Position numbers and translations under genes: made by a program
Assembly: GCF_001436275.1 (NCBI RefSeq)
Contig: NZ_AZEH01000039.1
Location: 186,001 to 250,000, forward strand
Source of the DNA: Liquorilactobacillus oeni DSM 19972
Lineage (GTDB): Bacteria > Bacillota > Bacilli > Lactobacillales > Lactobacillaceae
Direction: 5' to 3'
Length of the DNA: 64,000 nt
The notes under the pieces: model-generated
Told to the model about the DNA's origin: nothing
Database searches by the model: none
Seen by the model: only the letters and a program-made list of their open reading frames with translations
Shown here: in pieces, positions 27,358-39,114 of the stretch
Position numbering within the stretch: the first letter of the stretch is position 1
How the letters are laid out: each line of letters starts with the position of its first letter

Positions 27358-29967
27358 ATGCAAGAAGATAAACTTACTAATGCAGCACAGTCAGCTTTAG
27401 CAGAAGCACAACATATTGCTGTAATACGAAAACAACAAGAAATTGATATTCCACAACTCTTTAAAGTAATGGTTCAGCCAAATGAATTTGGAGCTAACCT
27501 TTTTAAACGTGCTGGGATTAAAGTTTCAGGGCTGGAAAATGAGCTTGATAAAGAACTTGATCAAATTCCTGTTGTTGAAGGTCAAGTTGCTTATGGACAG
27601 ACCTTTGGACAGAATTTATTTCAGTTACTGCAACAAAGCGAAGAGGTCAGAAAGAAACTGAATGATGAATATATTGCCCTTGACACGCTCGCTTTGGCAT
27701 TAATGAAATTACAATATCAGCCACTAAAATTATATCTTGAAAAAAAAGGATTAACATATAAAAAATTATTAAAAATTGTCCAGGATTTACGAGGAGGAGA
27801 GCGTGTGACATCGAAAAATCAAGAAGAAAACTATAAGGCACTTGAAAAATACGGAATTGATTTAGTTAAGCAAGTTAGAAGCGGTAAACAGGATCCTGTA
27901 ATTGGCAGGGATGAAGAAATTCGCGATGTTATACGTATTTTGTCACGTAAAACTAAAAATAACCCTGTATTGATTGGAGAACCTGGCGTAGGGAAAACAG
28001 CGATTGTGGAAGGTCTTGCACAACGAATAGTTCGAAAAGATGTTCCGGATAACTTAAAGGACAAAAAGTTATTTTCTCTAGATATGGGTTCTCTGATTGC
28101 TGGTGCTAAGTATCGTGGCGAGTTTGAAGAACGATTAAAGGCAGTTTTAAAGGAAGTTACTAAAAGTGAAGGGCAAATTATTCTGTTCATTGATGAAATT
28201 CACAACATAGTAGGAGCAGGAAAGACTGAAGGAAGTATGGATGCTGGCAATCTCTTGAAACCAATGTTAGCCCGAGGAGAGTTGCATCTTATCGGAGCAA
28301 CTACACTGGATGAGTATCGCGAATATATGGAAAAAGATAAGGCTCTTGAGCGCCGTTTTCAACGTGTACTGGTTCAGGAACCAAGCGTTGAAGATACGAT
28401 TTCTATTTTGCGTGGCTTGCGGGAACGCTTTGAGATTCATCATGGAGTGCGGATCCATGATAATGCAATTGTGGCAGCAGCTACACTTTCAAACCGCTAC
28501 ATTACGGATCGCTTCTTACCGGATAAGGCGATTGATCTGATTGATGAAGCATGCGCTACGATCAGAGTTGAAATGAATTCAATGCCTACTGAACTTGACC
28601 AAGCAACACGGCAGCTGATGCGTTTTGAAGTTGAGGAAGCAGCACTTAAAAAAGAAAATGATGAGGCTTCTAAAAAAAGATTAACAGAATTGCAAAGCGA
28701 GTTAGCTGAAACCCGTGAAAAAACAAACAAGCTTAAAATGCGGTGGGAAGCTGAAAAAGAAGATATTAAAAGTTTAAGTAATAAAAAAGGCGAATTGGAT
28801 CGTGCAAAACACGAACTTGAAGAGGCCGAAAATAATTATGATTTGGAAAAAGCTGCAAAACTGCAGCATGGTACTATTCCAGAGCTTGAAAAGGAACTTA
28901 AAAAATTAGAACAGACTGAACGGCCTGATAATTGGCTGGTTGAAGAGTCCGTAACTGAAAATGAAATTGCTCAGGTCGTCAGCAGAACTACAGGAATCCC
29001 AGTAGCCAAACTTGTTCAGGGTGAACGTGATAAGCTACTGCAGCTTCCTAAAAGCCTTCATGAGCGGGTTGTGGGACAAGACGAGGCTGTAGATGCAGTT
29101 GCCAACGCCGTTTTACGTGCACGCGCCGGCCTGCAAGATCCTAATCAGCCCTTGGGAACCTTTATGTTTTTAGGTCCAACTGGGGTAGGTAAAACTGAAC
29201 TTGCTAAAGCATTAGCAGAAAATTTGTTTGATTCTGAAAAGCATATGGTTCGAATTGATATGAGCGAGTATATGGAAAAACAATCCGTTTCACGATTAGT
29301 TGGTGCTGCACCAGGTTATGTCGGATATGAAGAGGGCGGACAATTAACAGAGGCAGTGCGGCGTAATCCCTATACAATTGTTTTGCTTGATGAGGTTGAA
29401 AAAGCTCATCCTGATGTTTTCAACATTTTATTGCAGGTTTTCGATGATGGACGGTTGACAGATGGTCAAGGACGTACAGTTGATTTTAAGAACACAATTA
29501 TTATTATGACTTCTAACCTCGGTTCTGGAATTCTGCTTGATCAGGCAAAGAATGGACAGATCTCGCCGGAGGTAAAAAAGCAGGTCTTGAAGTTGGCACA
29601 GGCTCATTTTAAACCCGAATTTCTTAATAGAATTGATGACATTATCATGTTTACCCCGCTTAACATGGATGCAATTAAGCTGATTGTTGCTAAGTTTATT
29701 TCCAGTTTATCTAAACGTTTGGAAGAACAGGAGATTACTTTAAACCTTTCTTCAAAGGCAAAAAACTGGATTGCACAAAATGGATATGAACCTTCTTATG
29801 GTGCACGTCCGTTGCAGCGTTTTATTACTAACTATGTTGAAACTCCGCTAGCTAAACAAATTATTGGTGGAAAAATAATGCCGCATTCAGTTGTGACGAT
29901 TGACCTTGGAGCTCAAGGAAATTTAGTTTTTACAGCTGAGGAAAAAGACGAAACAGCAAAAGTATAA
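27358..29967 (+). CDS. clpB: ATP-dependent chaperone ClpB
   Basis: An 869-residue AAA+ disaggregase that works with DnaK to rescue aggregated proteins. Order: N domain (1-145), first ATPase with GEPGVGKT (about 205-212) and FIDEIHN, the long coiled-coil M domain (about 410-520) that separates ClpB from ClpA/ClpC, and second ATPase with GPTGVGKT and [12 protein letters not shown]. Length is normal. AAGGGAG precedes the ATG. It is monocistronic, terminated by the hairpin of repeat copy C. Its promoter carries an SOS-type palindrome rather than a CtsR box. Confidence 0.98.
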   Translation: MQEDKLTNAAQSALAEAQHIAVIRKQQEIDIPQLFKVMVQPNEFGANLFKRAGIKVSGLENELDKELDQIPVVEGQVAYGQTFGQNLFQLLQQSEEVRKKLNDEYIALDTLALALMKLQYQPLKLYLEKKGLTYKKLLKIVQDLRGGERVTSKNQEENYKALEKYGIDLVKQVRSGKQDPVIGRDEEIRDVIRILSRKTKNNPVLIGEPGVGKTAIVEGLAQRIVRKDVPDNLKDKKLFSLDMGSLIAGAKYRGEFEERLKAVLKEVTKSEGQIILFIDEIHNIVGAGKTEGSMDAGNLLKPMLARGELHLIGATTLDEYREYMEKDKALERRFQRVLVQEPSVEDTISILRGLRERFEIHHGVRIHDNAIVAAATLSNRYITDRFLPDKAIDLIDEACATIRVEMNSMPTELDQATRQLMRFEVEEAALKKENDEASKKRLTELQSELAETREKTNKLKMRWEAEKEDIKSLSNKKGELDRAKHELEEAENNYDLEKAAKLQHGTIPELEKELKKLEQTERPDNWLVEESVTENEIAQVVSRTTGIPVAKLVQGERDKLLQLPKSLHERVVGQDEAVDAVANAVLRARAGLQDPNQPLGTFMFLGPTGVGKTELAKALAENLFDSEKHMVRIDMSEYMEKQSVSRLVGAAPGYVGYEEGGQLTEAVRRNPYTIVLLDEVEKAHPDVFNILLQVFDDGRLTDGQGRTVDFKNTIIIMTSNLGSGILLDQAKNGQISPEVKKQVLKLAQAHFKPEFLNRIDDIIMFTPLNMDAIKLIVAKFISSLSKRLEEQEITLNLSSKAKNWIAQNGYEPSYGARPLQRFITNYVETPLAKQIIGGKIMPHSVVTIDLGAQGNLVFTAEEKDETAKV

Positions 29968-29995
29968 CTTCTGAAATAAAGGTTATAAAAAGAAG

Positions 29996-30175
29996 TTAAT
30001 AGTCGTTAAACTTTGAACATTAACTATGAATTACGAACATAGTCTGAATTTAACTATAGGTAATTCATGTTAAACGGAAAAGACTGACTATTGAAACACG
30101 TTAATGTGCATATTGTAGATTAAAATAAAGGGGGCCGGGTCAAAATATATGTTTTGACCCGGCCTCTTTTTGTAC
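29996..30175. repeat. Dispersed intergenic repeat, copy C (palindrome inverted, terminator retained)
   Basis: The palindrome module (AATAGTC at 29998-30004 to GACTATTG at 30086-30093) matches the reverse complement of copy A, whereas the hairpin module GGCCGGGTCAAAA (30133-30145) / TTTTGACCCGGCC (30152-30164) keeps the plus orientation with a T run and GTAC. It therefore terminates clpB. The two modules have been rearranged relative to copies A and B. Confidence 0.8.
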
Positions 30176-30269
30176 TATCACCATTTTTGCCTGACAATCG
30201 GTTACCGCTACTTTTTGATACACACTCTTTTGATAGATCTTCAGGCTGTTTTTCTAGTTTCTATACAAA

Positions 30270-31423
30270 CTATTTGCTGAATTGTCCTTGAAGGATTGCC
30301 AGTGTTAAGAAGAACAAAAGAGGCACTCCAATAGCACCAAAGGTAAATGAAAAACCGATATTTTGAATCAGCCAACCGGTTAATGGAAAAATAATGCTCA
30401 TCACTAGAGAAAAAAGCGCACTTGAAACGCTTAGCAAAGTCGCTCGCTGTAATGAAGGAATCAGTTGGTTATAATAGTTGCTAAAAATCGGCTCAATTAA
30501 TGAAGTCAGCAGTTGTGAAAATAAGAATAAAAGACATAATAAAGGCAGCCAATTTATCCAAGTCAAAAGCAGCAAACTAATCAAACTGCTGCTTAATAAA
30601 GAAATTAAACGTCTTTTGGAATACTTCACTTGGATTAGGGGAGTGTATCTGAGACCGCAAATGTTAATTAACGAGGATGTAATCATTAATGCAGAAATTA
30701 AGCCTCCAGAAAAATGATGTTTCTCCATTAAAGACTGAAAGTAAAAGTAATAAATTGTACACATAGTGCTGAACAAAGCGTCAAAGAGCGTCAAAGAGCA
30801 TTAAATTACGTAATGGAACATTGGTTTTCAGTGTAATGACTGTTGTTTTAAAAATCGCCCTGATAGAGATTAATTCTTTTGAACCTTTTTTTGGTTTAGC
30901 AATTCACGATGGTTCTTTTAATAGAATTACTGTAATTATGCTTAAAATTTCTAAGACGATGGCACATATGTTAGTTTAAATTGCCAGTGGACGAGAAAAC
31001 CAGCAATCACAACACCTGTTGTATCTGCAAACTCACTAATAATAACCAGCTTGCTTACTATCTTAGGGTAGCTGTCAGCTCGTTTAATTGCTGCTAAAGA
31101 CTCATATACGAGAGTGCACTTGAAACAAAGCCTAGTCCAAAGAAAGTAAAGCTGTTCCCAAACAGCATAAGCAATGCTGAGATAATTGCCACAATTCTAC
31201 CGCAAAGTAAAACAAAACGATAAGACAAGCGATCGGCTAAAATCCCGCTAGGTATTTCGAAAATAAAGCTGGCGACATGGAAGATACTTTCACATAAGCC
31301 GATTTTAACTAGACTTAGTCCCTTCATTTGAAGATAGATAACCCAGAGGCTTGTAATTCCAAAAAAACTGAAAAAAGTGTAGCCATAGCTGTTTGCAATG
31401 TTACTTTGATATTTAGTTTTCAT
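30270..31423 (-). pseudogene. Decayed MFS transporter
   Basis: The minus strand encodes a fragmented major facilitator superfamily protein. The N-terminal part (31423 to about 31100) begins MKTKYQSNIANSYGYTFF and contains the family loop IPSGILADRLSYR; the C-terminal part (30794 to 30270) holds four to six hydrophobic helices. Lesions seen: a frameshift near 31105, another near 30975, an in-frame TGA at 30904-30906, and a 10-bp tandem duplication (GTCAAAGAGC at 30780-30789 and 30790-30799) whose removal restores the frame. About 384 codons in all, normal for a 12-helix transporter. The substrate is unknown. Confidence 0.88.
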
Positions 31424-31661
31424 TACATTAAACACTCCAGTGAAGTAATCCGCAAACATGACCAGCAACTGTTTTATTGTTTAAAAATGTCAGCTACCAA
31501 TATCTATAGTCGAGTACGGAATTACTTTTATTTTAGCTAGTTCACTAGAGTGCTGGTACGTTTATGATGGAGTGTTGCAAAGAAATCCAAGCCAGCAAGA
31601 AAAACACCTCGTTAATTTTTATCCATATATAAAAAAAATATTTTTTCTAAGTAAAAAAGTG
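31424..31661. other. Intergenic stretch beyond the MFS pseudogene start
   Basis: With the following terminator this makes about 310 bp without a gene. GGAG at about 31433-31436 on the minus strand is the relic ribosome binding site of the transporter. Otherwise it is AT-rich, and I see no other feature. Confidence 0.5.
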
Positions 31662-31703
31662 TATAAAAAAAGGTTGAGACGAAAAACTTATTGTCTCAAT
31701 CCT
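31662..31703 (-). terminator. Terminator of the DUF2929 gene
   Basis: AGGTTGAGAC (31671-31680) / GTCTCAATCCT (31693-31703), read on the minus strand, is followed by seven T. Confidence 0.8.
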
Positions 31704-31736
31704 TATAATATTACATGCTCATTTCCTAAATAAATC

Positions 31737-31928
31737 TCATTCATGATCTTTTTTAACAGGCGACTTTATAAAGTAATCAAGAACATTAACGAGAATAAAG
31801 CCCACAATCATTACAAAGACACCGCTGTATAACGGTGAAAAGGATGAGCCTGAAAGAGCAGCACTAATATAACCGATAACTTCTCCGTAGATGAAGCCCC
31901 AAAACAGGATTGTCAATTGTTTAGCCAT
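31737..31928 (-). CDS. Small membrane protein, DUF2929 family (YjzD-like)
   Basis: A 63-residue protein with two hydrophobic segments (about 5-25 and 33-52) and a charged tail ending KSPVKKDHE. It resembles DUF2929 proteins, which are often found beside dnaE in lactobacilli; no function is known. GAGG precedes the ATG on the minus strand, and its own terminator follows. It is divergent from dnaE with a 134-bp shared upstream region. Confidence 0.75.
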   Translation of the reverse strand: MAKQLTILFWGFIYGEVIGYISAALSGSSFSPLYSGVFVMIVGFILVNVLDYFIKSPVKKDHE

Positions 31929-32062
31929 AGTAATTACACCTCACAATACAACAGTAGTTTAGCACAAGTTTTTATATTTAGCATCTGTTTCTTGAAAATT
32001 ACAAAGATGTTTTTTACATTAAGAGTTGCTATAATGATAAAGAAGGCAAGGGGGGAAGCAAA

Positions 32063-35000
32063 GTGGCTGGTATTTTGCAAGTAATCAGCAGTTATAGTCT
32101 CCTTCAGGGGACTATAAGGATAAACGAACTAGTGCAAGAAGCAAAAAAAAGAGGATACAATGCGCTTGCCCTGACTGACATTAATGTAATGTATGGTGCA
32201 TTGGCTTTTTATCGTGCTTGTCAAGCTGCTGAAATTAAACCTATCCTTGGTTTGACTCTTGAGGTTGCCCCAAACGAAAACCTTGTTCTTTTGGCTGAAA
32301 ATGAAATCGGGTATCGTAATTTAATAAAATATTCAACCAAAAAACAGCAATTATTGGCAAGAAATGAAAGAAAATTTGATTTTGAAGTGTTCAGTTTACC
32401 TTTAGAAGGAATTTATATAATTACGCCTGTTTCTCAAAGTTCACTTATCAAGTTTATTTCGCAAGGTGAAAAGGAAAAAGCTAAAAAATTCATTAAGAAA
32501 ATAATTACAGCACTTGGTGGAAAAGACAAGTTTCTGCTCGGTGTCGATGCACAAATGACAGACGCCCTTTTTGAAAGTGTTTTGCAGCTTGCAAACAAGG
32601 AAAATATTAAAACTGCAGCGTTAGATCAAGTCAGATATCTTAACAAAGATGATGTGTTTGAACTCAAAACTTTAACTGCTATTAAAACTGGTAAGCAGCT
32701 TGGTATCAAAGAATTGCAATACGCAAATAAAGCAACAGGAAATGAATGGCTGCGAACAGTTGAACAGTTGAATTTTGAATATCGTAATAAAAATCGGCTG
32801 CAGTCTTTGAAAAATACTACCGAACTTTGTCGGCAGCTGAATTTAAATTTGAAATTCCCCAAAACTAGGCTTCCGCGTTTTAAAACTCCTGAAAGCACGT
32901 CTGCCAATGATTATCTTAGGAGTTTATGCTATGAAGGTTTAAAAAAAAGGTTAGCAGAAAAAAAAGGCAGTTTTCAAGAGCAGGATTACCATGTACGACT
33001 AGAACACGAATTGAAAATCATTCATAGAATGGGTTTTGCCGATTATTTTTTGATTGTTTGGGATGTTACCAATTTTGCGCATCGCAGCAAAATCATTATC
33101 GGGCCTGGACGCGGTTCTGCAGCAGGTTCACTCGTTTCTTATACACTCGCAATCACTGATGTGGATCCTCTGGAATATAAACTTCTATTTGAGCGTTTTT
33201 TGAATGAAGAGCGTGCCCAAATGCCTGATATCGATCTCGATATTCCAGATAACCGCCGGCAAGAAGTAATTTCTTATGTACATAAAAAATATGGGGCCCA
33301 TCATATGGCACAAATAATCACTTTTGGAACGCTTGGTGCTAAACAAGTTTTACGTGATGTCGGTCGTGTACAGGGTTTGAATCAATTTGAAATGAATAAG
33401 TGGAGCGGATTGATTCCGCGTAAACCGGGAATTTCACTGCGAGAAGCATATCATACTTCTGAGCGACTGCGCAGTTTTGTTAAACAGAGTGAAAAAAATT
33501 TGCTGCTTTTTAAGACGGCCTACAAATTAGAAGGACTTCCACGCCATTTTTCAATTCACGCAGCAGGTATTGTTCTCTGTGACGAAGATTTAGAAAGGGT
33601 TGTCCCTCTTCAACCTGGTAATGATGGCATTATGTTGACACAGTACGCCAAGGATGATGTTGAGAAAATTGGCTTGCTGAAAATTGATTTTTTGGGTCTG
33701 CGAAACCTCAGTATTCTAGCGCAAACACTTGCATTTGTTAAACGAGGTTATGACTTGAAGCTTCAGGCGCATCAATTACCTCTGGAGGATGCAGAAACGC
33801 TGCACATGTTTCAAAGGGCCGATACAACGGGCATCTTTCAATTTGAATCTGCAGGTATCAAAAACGTGTTGCAGCAGCTTCACCCAACATCTTTTGAAGA
33901 TATTGCAGCTGTTAATGCACTTTTTCGTCCGGGACCAATGCAAAATATCGCTCATTTTATTGCGCGCAAGCATGGTAAGGAAGAGATTGTTTATCCAGAT
34001 AAATCTTTGAAGCCAATTTTACAAAATACTTATGGGATCTTGGTATATCAAGAACAGGTTATGCAGGTTGCCTCGGCTATGGGCGGTTTTTCTCTGGGAC
34101 AAGCAGATCTTTTGCGCAGAGCAATGAGCAAAAAAAAGAAAACAGTGATTCAACAGATGCAGGCTCAGTTTATAGCTGGCGCTCAAAAAATGGGTTACCC
34201 TCTAAAAACGGCAAAGCAGGTATATGATTATATTGAAAAATTTGCTAATTACGGGTTTAACCGCTCTCATGCAGTTGCTTATTCTAAGATGGCTTTTCAG
34301 TTAGCATATCTTAAATGTCATTTTCCAGCCGCTTTTTTTGCTGCATTGTTAAATACAGTAATCGGCGACAGTCTCAAAACAAATGACTACTTGGTGGAAG
34401 CCAAACAACACGGCGTCACTGTCAGCAGTCCCAATATAAACAAAAGCAGCTACTACTTTATTTTGAAAAAAAAGGAACTTGTTTTTGGTTTAGGAAGCAT
34501 AAAAACATTAAGACGGGATTTTATCAAGCAAATTTTGATCGAAAGAAAACAAAACGGAAAATTCCGTAGTTTTCAGAATTTTCTGCAGCGAATTGATAAC
34601 AATTTTCTGAAAGAAGAGCCATTAGAAGCATTAATTTCTGTAGGGGTGTTTGATAGTTTTCAGCAAAATCGTGCGACGTTGCTTAATAATCTTTCAAAAA
34701 TGCTGAGTAATGTGACTTTGAGTGGAAATAATCTCCAACTTTTTGCAGCTCTTGCACCTAAATATGAAAATTTTCAAGAATTATCTTTGGAAGAACGTCT
34801 TGAAAATGAGAAAAAATACCTCGGAATTTATTTATCAGCTCATCCAGTTGAAAAATTTAAGCAATTGGCTCTTCAAGAGGGTACAACATTGGCCAATCGT
34901 CTCAGGCCAAATACTAGCTGTAAGCTTCTCCTTTATTTAAAAAAGATCAAGATAATCAGGACCAAAAAAGGAGAACAAATGGCATTTGCTATGGGTGAAG

Positions 35001-35410
35001 ATCAAAGTGCTCAGGCAGAAATAACTATTTTTCCAAATGTTTTTCGCAAAGTACAGGGAATCTTAGAAACCAATAAAGTTTTTTTAGTAACAGGGAAGAC
35101 TGAAAGTGAAATGCAGAGCATTCACATGATTGCTAGCGAGATTGTACCCGCCAAAAAGTTGAAATTAAAAATGAAAGGTGCATTTTATTTACGGTTGGAT
35201 GCGGCGTTTCCTGCCGCTAAAAGAAGAGAACTGCTGGAATTGCTTTTGCAGCATCATGGGGAAACGCCAGTGGTACTTTATGAAGAAAAAGAGGCCAAGA
35301 AGTGGATTTTGGATTCTAAGTATTGGCTTAAAAAAAATAAAGATACCGATATTGCGTTAGGGAAAATATTAGGACAAGAAAACGTAGCTTTCCAAAATGA
35401 AAATAGTTGA
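32063..35410 (+). CDS. dnaE: DNA polymerase III alpha subunit DnaE
   Basis: A 1115-residue C-family polymerase, the lagging-strand enzyme paired with PolC in Firmicutes. The N-terminal PHP domain (1-250) is degenerate: the usual QVHS reads QVISS, so a metal-binding His is Ile. The palm carries PDIDLDIPD (two catalytic Asp) and GPGRGSAAGS; the thumb/fingers carry FRPGPM and FNRSHAVAYS. A helix-hairpin-helix region and OB fold make up the rest; no exonuclease domain is inserted. GTG start after AAGGGGGGAAG. It lies upstream of pfkA. Confidence 0.97.
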   Translation: MAGILQVISSYSLLQGTIRINELVQEAKKRGYNALALTDINVMYGALAFYRACQAAEIKPILGLTLEVAPNENLVLLAENEIGYRNLIKYSTKKQQLLARNERKFDFEVFSLPLEGIYIITPVSQSSLIKFISQGEKEKAKKFIKKIITALGGKDKFLLGVDAQMTDALFESVLQLANKENIKTAALDQVRYLNKDDVFELKTLTAIKTGKQLGIKELQYANKATGNEWLRTVEQLNFEYRNKNRLQSLKNTTELCRQLNLNLKFPKTRLPRFKTPESTSANDYLRSLCYEGLKKRLAEKKGSFQEQDYHVRLEHELKIIHRMGFADYFLIVWDVTNFAHRSKIIIGPGRGSAAGSLVSYTLAITDVDPLEYKLLFERFLNEERAQMPDIDLDIPDNRRQEVISYVHKKYGAHHMAQIITFGTLGAKQVLRDVGRVQGLNQFEMNKWSGLIPRKPGISLREAYHTSERLRSFVKQSEKNLLLFKTAYKLEGLPRHFSIHAAGIVLCDEDLERVVPLQPGNDGIMLTQYAKDDVEKIGLLKIDFLGLRNLSILAQTLAFVKRGYDLKLQAHQLPLEDAETLHMFQRADTTGIFQFESAGIKNVLQQLHPTSFEDIAAVNALFRPGPMQNIAHFIARKHGKEEIVYPDKSLKPILQNTYGILVYQEQVMQVASAMGGFSLGQADLLRRAMSKKKKTVIQQMQAQFIAGAQKMGYPLKTAKQVYDYIEKFANYGFNRSHAVAYSKMAFQLAYLKCHFPAAFFAALLNTVIGDSLKTNDYLVEAKQHGVTVSSPNINKSSYYFILKKKELVFGLGSIKTLRRDFIKQILIERKQNGKFRSFQNFLQRIDNNFLKEEPLEALISVGVFDSFQQNRATLLNNLSKMLSNVTLSGNNLQLFAALAPKYENFQELSLEERLENEKKYLGIYLSAHPVEKFKQLALQEGTTLANRLRPNTSCKLLLYLKKIKIIRTKKGEQMAFAMGEDQSAQAEITIFPNVFRKVQGILETNKVFLVTGKTESEMQSIHMIASEIVPAKKLKLKMKGAFYLRLDAAFPAAKRRELLELLLQHHGETPVVLYEEKEAKKWILDSKYWLKKNKDTDIALGKILGQENVAFQNENS

Positions 35411-35517
35411 AAACATTTTGTGATAAATTGAATTTAATTTTTGTTTTTGCAAGACATTCTCCTTCAAAAGTGATAATATAATGCGTGGAGAGTGTGTTGT
35501 TCCATAACATTTACTGA

Positions 35518-36489
<972 letters not shown>

Positions 36490-36613
36490 CTAATGGTTTT
36501 TCTGATTTTTATTTTTTACTCTAAGAGTAAAAGTGAGATAGGCAACTTTTAAATATGGTAAAGAATTGACTTAAACGTCATCTTTAAAACTTTTCAAAGG
36601 GGAGATTTTACTC

Positions 36614-38374
36614 ATGAAGAAAACCAAGATCGTAAGTACGCTTGGTCCAGCTAGTTCTGACTTAGATACAATTGTAAAATTAATCGAGGCAGGAGCTAAC
36701 GTATTTCGTTTCAACTTCTCACATGGTGATCATGAAGAACATTTAGGTCGTCTTAAATTAGTACATCAAGCTGAAAAAATTACTGGGAAAATGGTAGGTA
36801 TCATGCTTGATACTAAGGGAGCAGAAATCCGTACTACTGTTCAAAAAGAAGGTAAGATTAATTACAAAATCGGTGACGAAGTTCGGATCTCAATGGATGC
36901 TTCAATCGAAGGAACACATGAGAAAATTGCTGTCACTTACCCAGGCTTAATTGATGATGTGCATGAAGGCGGTCATGTTTTGTTTGATGATGGTCTGATT
37001 GATATGCAGATTGAAAAAATTGATCGCGACAATAACGAATTAGTATGTAAAGTTTTGAATGCCGGGGTCTTAGGATCACGTAAGGGCGTTAACGCTCCTG
37101 GTGTTTCAATTAACTTACCAGGTATTACCGAAAAAGACTCAAGTGATATTCGTTTCGGTTTAGACCACGAAATTAACTTTATCGCAGCAAGTTTTGTTCG
37201 TAAACCTCAAGATGTGTTAGACATTCGTAAGCTACTTGAAGAAAAGAACATGGAACATGTTCAGATCTTCCCTAAGATTGAATCTCAAGAAGGAATTGAC
37301 AACTTTGATGAAATTATTAAGGTTTCAGATGGATTAATGGTTGCCCGTGGTGATATGGGTGTCGAAATTCCTGCTGAAAATGTTCCTTTGGTTCAAAAGA
37401 CATTAATTAAAAAGTGTAATGCATTGGGCAAACCTGTTATTACAGCAACACAGATGCTTGATTCCATGCAAGAAAATCCACGTCCTACACGTGCCGAAGC
37501 TTCTGATGTTGCGAATGCTGTTTTTGATGGTACCGATGCAACAATGCTTTCAGGTGAAAGTGCAAACGGCGATTATCCGGTTGAGTCTGTTGCTACAATG
37601 GCTCGTATTGACATCAAGGCTGAAAATGCTTTGCGCCAGCACAGCACATTTTCTATCAATGATTTTGATAAAACTGATGTTACAGAAGCAATTGGGCGTG
37701 CAGTTGCTGAAACAGCAAACAATCTTGGAATCAAGACAATTGTTGCAGCAACCAAATCAGGTCACACTGCACGTATGATCTCTAAGTATCGTCCAGATGC
37801 AGATATTTTGGCTGTTACTTTCGATGATCGTACACGTCGTGGTTTAGCTGTTAACTGGGGTGTTTATCCAGTTATGGCTGAAGCACCTGCTTCAACAGAT
37901 GAAATGTTTGCTCTTGCTACTGAAAAGGCTAAAGAAGCAGGTTTTGCTAAAGAAGGCGATTTGATCTTAATTACTGCTGGTGTACCTGTAGGCGAAAAGG
38001 GTACAACTAATGTAATGAAAATTCAATTGATTGGAACAAAGCTTGTTTCAGGTCAAGGTGTCGGTGATGAAACAGTAATCGGAAAAGCTGTAACTGCTAC
38101 ATCAGCTGCAGAAGCTAATGAAAAGGCAGTTGAAGGCGGCGTACTTGTTACAAAGACAACCGATAAGGATTATCTTCCTGCTATTGAAAAATCAAGTGCG
38201 TTGATTGTTGAAAATGGCGGATTGACATCGCATGCTGCTGTTGTAGGTATTTCAATGGGAATTCCTGTAATTGTTGGTGCTGCAGGTGCTACTGATCTTA
38301 TCTCTGATGGAGAAGTTGTTACTATTGATTCACGCCGCGGAATCGTTTATCGTGGAGCATCAAACGCTCTTTAA
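36614..38374 (+). CDS. pyk: Pyruvate kinase with C-terminal PEP-utilizer domain
   Basis: A 586-residue enzyme producing ATP and pyruvate from PEP. Barrel motifs: STLGPAS, FRFNFSHGDHEEH, MLDTKGAEIR, the catalytic Lys in IFPKIESQEGIDN, and MVARGDMGVEIP. After the regulatory domain there is an extra ~110-residue swivelling phosphohistidine-type domain (about 475-586) with LTSHAAVVGISMGIPVIVG, as in Bacillus and Lactobacillus enzymes. AAGGGG precedes the ATG. A strong terminator follows. Confidence 0.98.
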   Translation: MKKTKIVSTLGPASSDLDTIVKLIEAGANVFRFNFSHGDHEEHLGRLKLVHQAEKITGKMVGIMLDTKGAEIRTTVQKEGKINYKIGDEVRISMDASIEGTHEKIAVTYPGLIDDVHEGGHVLFDDGLIDMQIEKIDRDNNELVCKVLNAGVLGSRKGVNAPGVSINLPGITEKDSSDIRFGLDHEINFIAASFVRKPQDVLDIRKLLEEKNMEHVQIFPKIESQEGIDNFDEIIKVSDGLMVARGDMGVEIPAENVPLVQKTLIKKCNALGKPVITATQMLDSMQENPRPTRAEASDVANAVFDGTDATMLSGESANGDYPVESVATMARIDIKAENALRQHSTFSINDFDKTDVTEAIGRAVAETANNLGIKTIVAATKSGHTARMISKYRPDADILAVTFDDRTRRGLAVNWGVYPVMAEAPASTDEMFALATEKAKEAGFAKEGDLILITAGVPVGEKGTTNVMKIQLIGTKLVSGQGVGDETVIGKAVTATSAAEANEKAVEGGVLVTKTTDKDYLPAIEKSSALIVENGGLTSHAAVVGISMGIPVIVGAAGATDLISDGEVVTIDSRRGIVYRGASNAL

Positions 38375-38422
38375 GATAAAGGATTACGTACACTGAATAT
38401 TTAAAAGATTAAAAGTCTTTCT

Positions 38423-38469
38423 AGCAGGATAGAAATCACTTTGAAAGTGATGACTTTCCTGCTTTTTTT
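38423..38469 (+). terminator. Terminator of pfkA-pyk
   Basis: AGCAGGA (38423-38429) and an inner AATCACTTT arm pair with AAGTGAT and TCCTGCT (to 38463), followed by seven T. Confidence 0.85.
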
Positions 38470-38637
38470 GTTTAAAGAATTTTTATTGGAAGCATTAATT
38501 AATTGATCTAGCGATTTGAAAAAATGTGAGAAGTTTAAAATAGTTAAGGATATATTACTCATAATTTTTAGTTTGTTCGCAATTTTACTTTTTTTCAGTT
38601 AAAATAGAAAAAGATATTATTGAGCAGGAGTGAAATG

Positions 38638-39096
38638 ATGGAAAGCTGGTTTTTCTTAGGAATTATTCTTTTTGTTGCAGTTTTAGCAAAAAATTCGTCT
38701 TTAGCTATAGCTGCGTTAGTTGTACTCGGACTTAAGGCTTTTCCTTTTTCGGAAAAGTGGCTGCCGGTTATTCAAAATCGTGGAATAAATTGGGGAGTAT
38801 TGGTCATCTCAATTGCAATTTTGATTCCAATTGCACGCGAACAAATAACCTTTACGGATTTAGTAGGAGTTTTTCGTTCTCCCGTCGGTTTAATAGCTGT
38901 TTTTTGCGGAATTCTTGTTGCAATTTTATCACGCAATGGGGTTTCGCTGCTTGCTGACACTCCTCAAGTAACAGTTGCACTTGTATTGGGAACAATTATC
39001 GGTGTAGTCTTCTTTAAGGGAGTAGCAGCTGGTCCGGTAATTGCATCTGGAATAGCATATTGTATTATAAGCTTACTACATATCAGCTTTAACTAA
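38638..39096 (+). CDS. DUF441 family membrane protein
   Basis: A 152-residue protein with four or five hydrophobic helices (about 4-30, 45-65, 80-100, 112-148) and the family segments [11 protein letters not shown] and [21 protein letters not shown]. The second of two adjacent ATGs is used since AGGAG lies seven bases upstream; the TTG at 38620 precedes that site. Function unknown. The S1-domain gene starts 18 bp downstream, so they are probably co-transcribed. Confidence 0.88.
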   Translation: MESWFFLGIILFVAVLAKNSSLAIAALVVLGLKAFPFSEKWLPVIQNRGINWGVLVISIAILIPIAREQITFTDLVGVFRSPVGLIAVFCGILVAILSRNGVSLLADTPQVTVALVLGTIIGVVFFKGVAAGPVIASGIAYCIISLLHISFN

Positions 39097-39114
39097 TGGA
39101 GGATAATATAAAAT

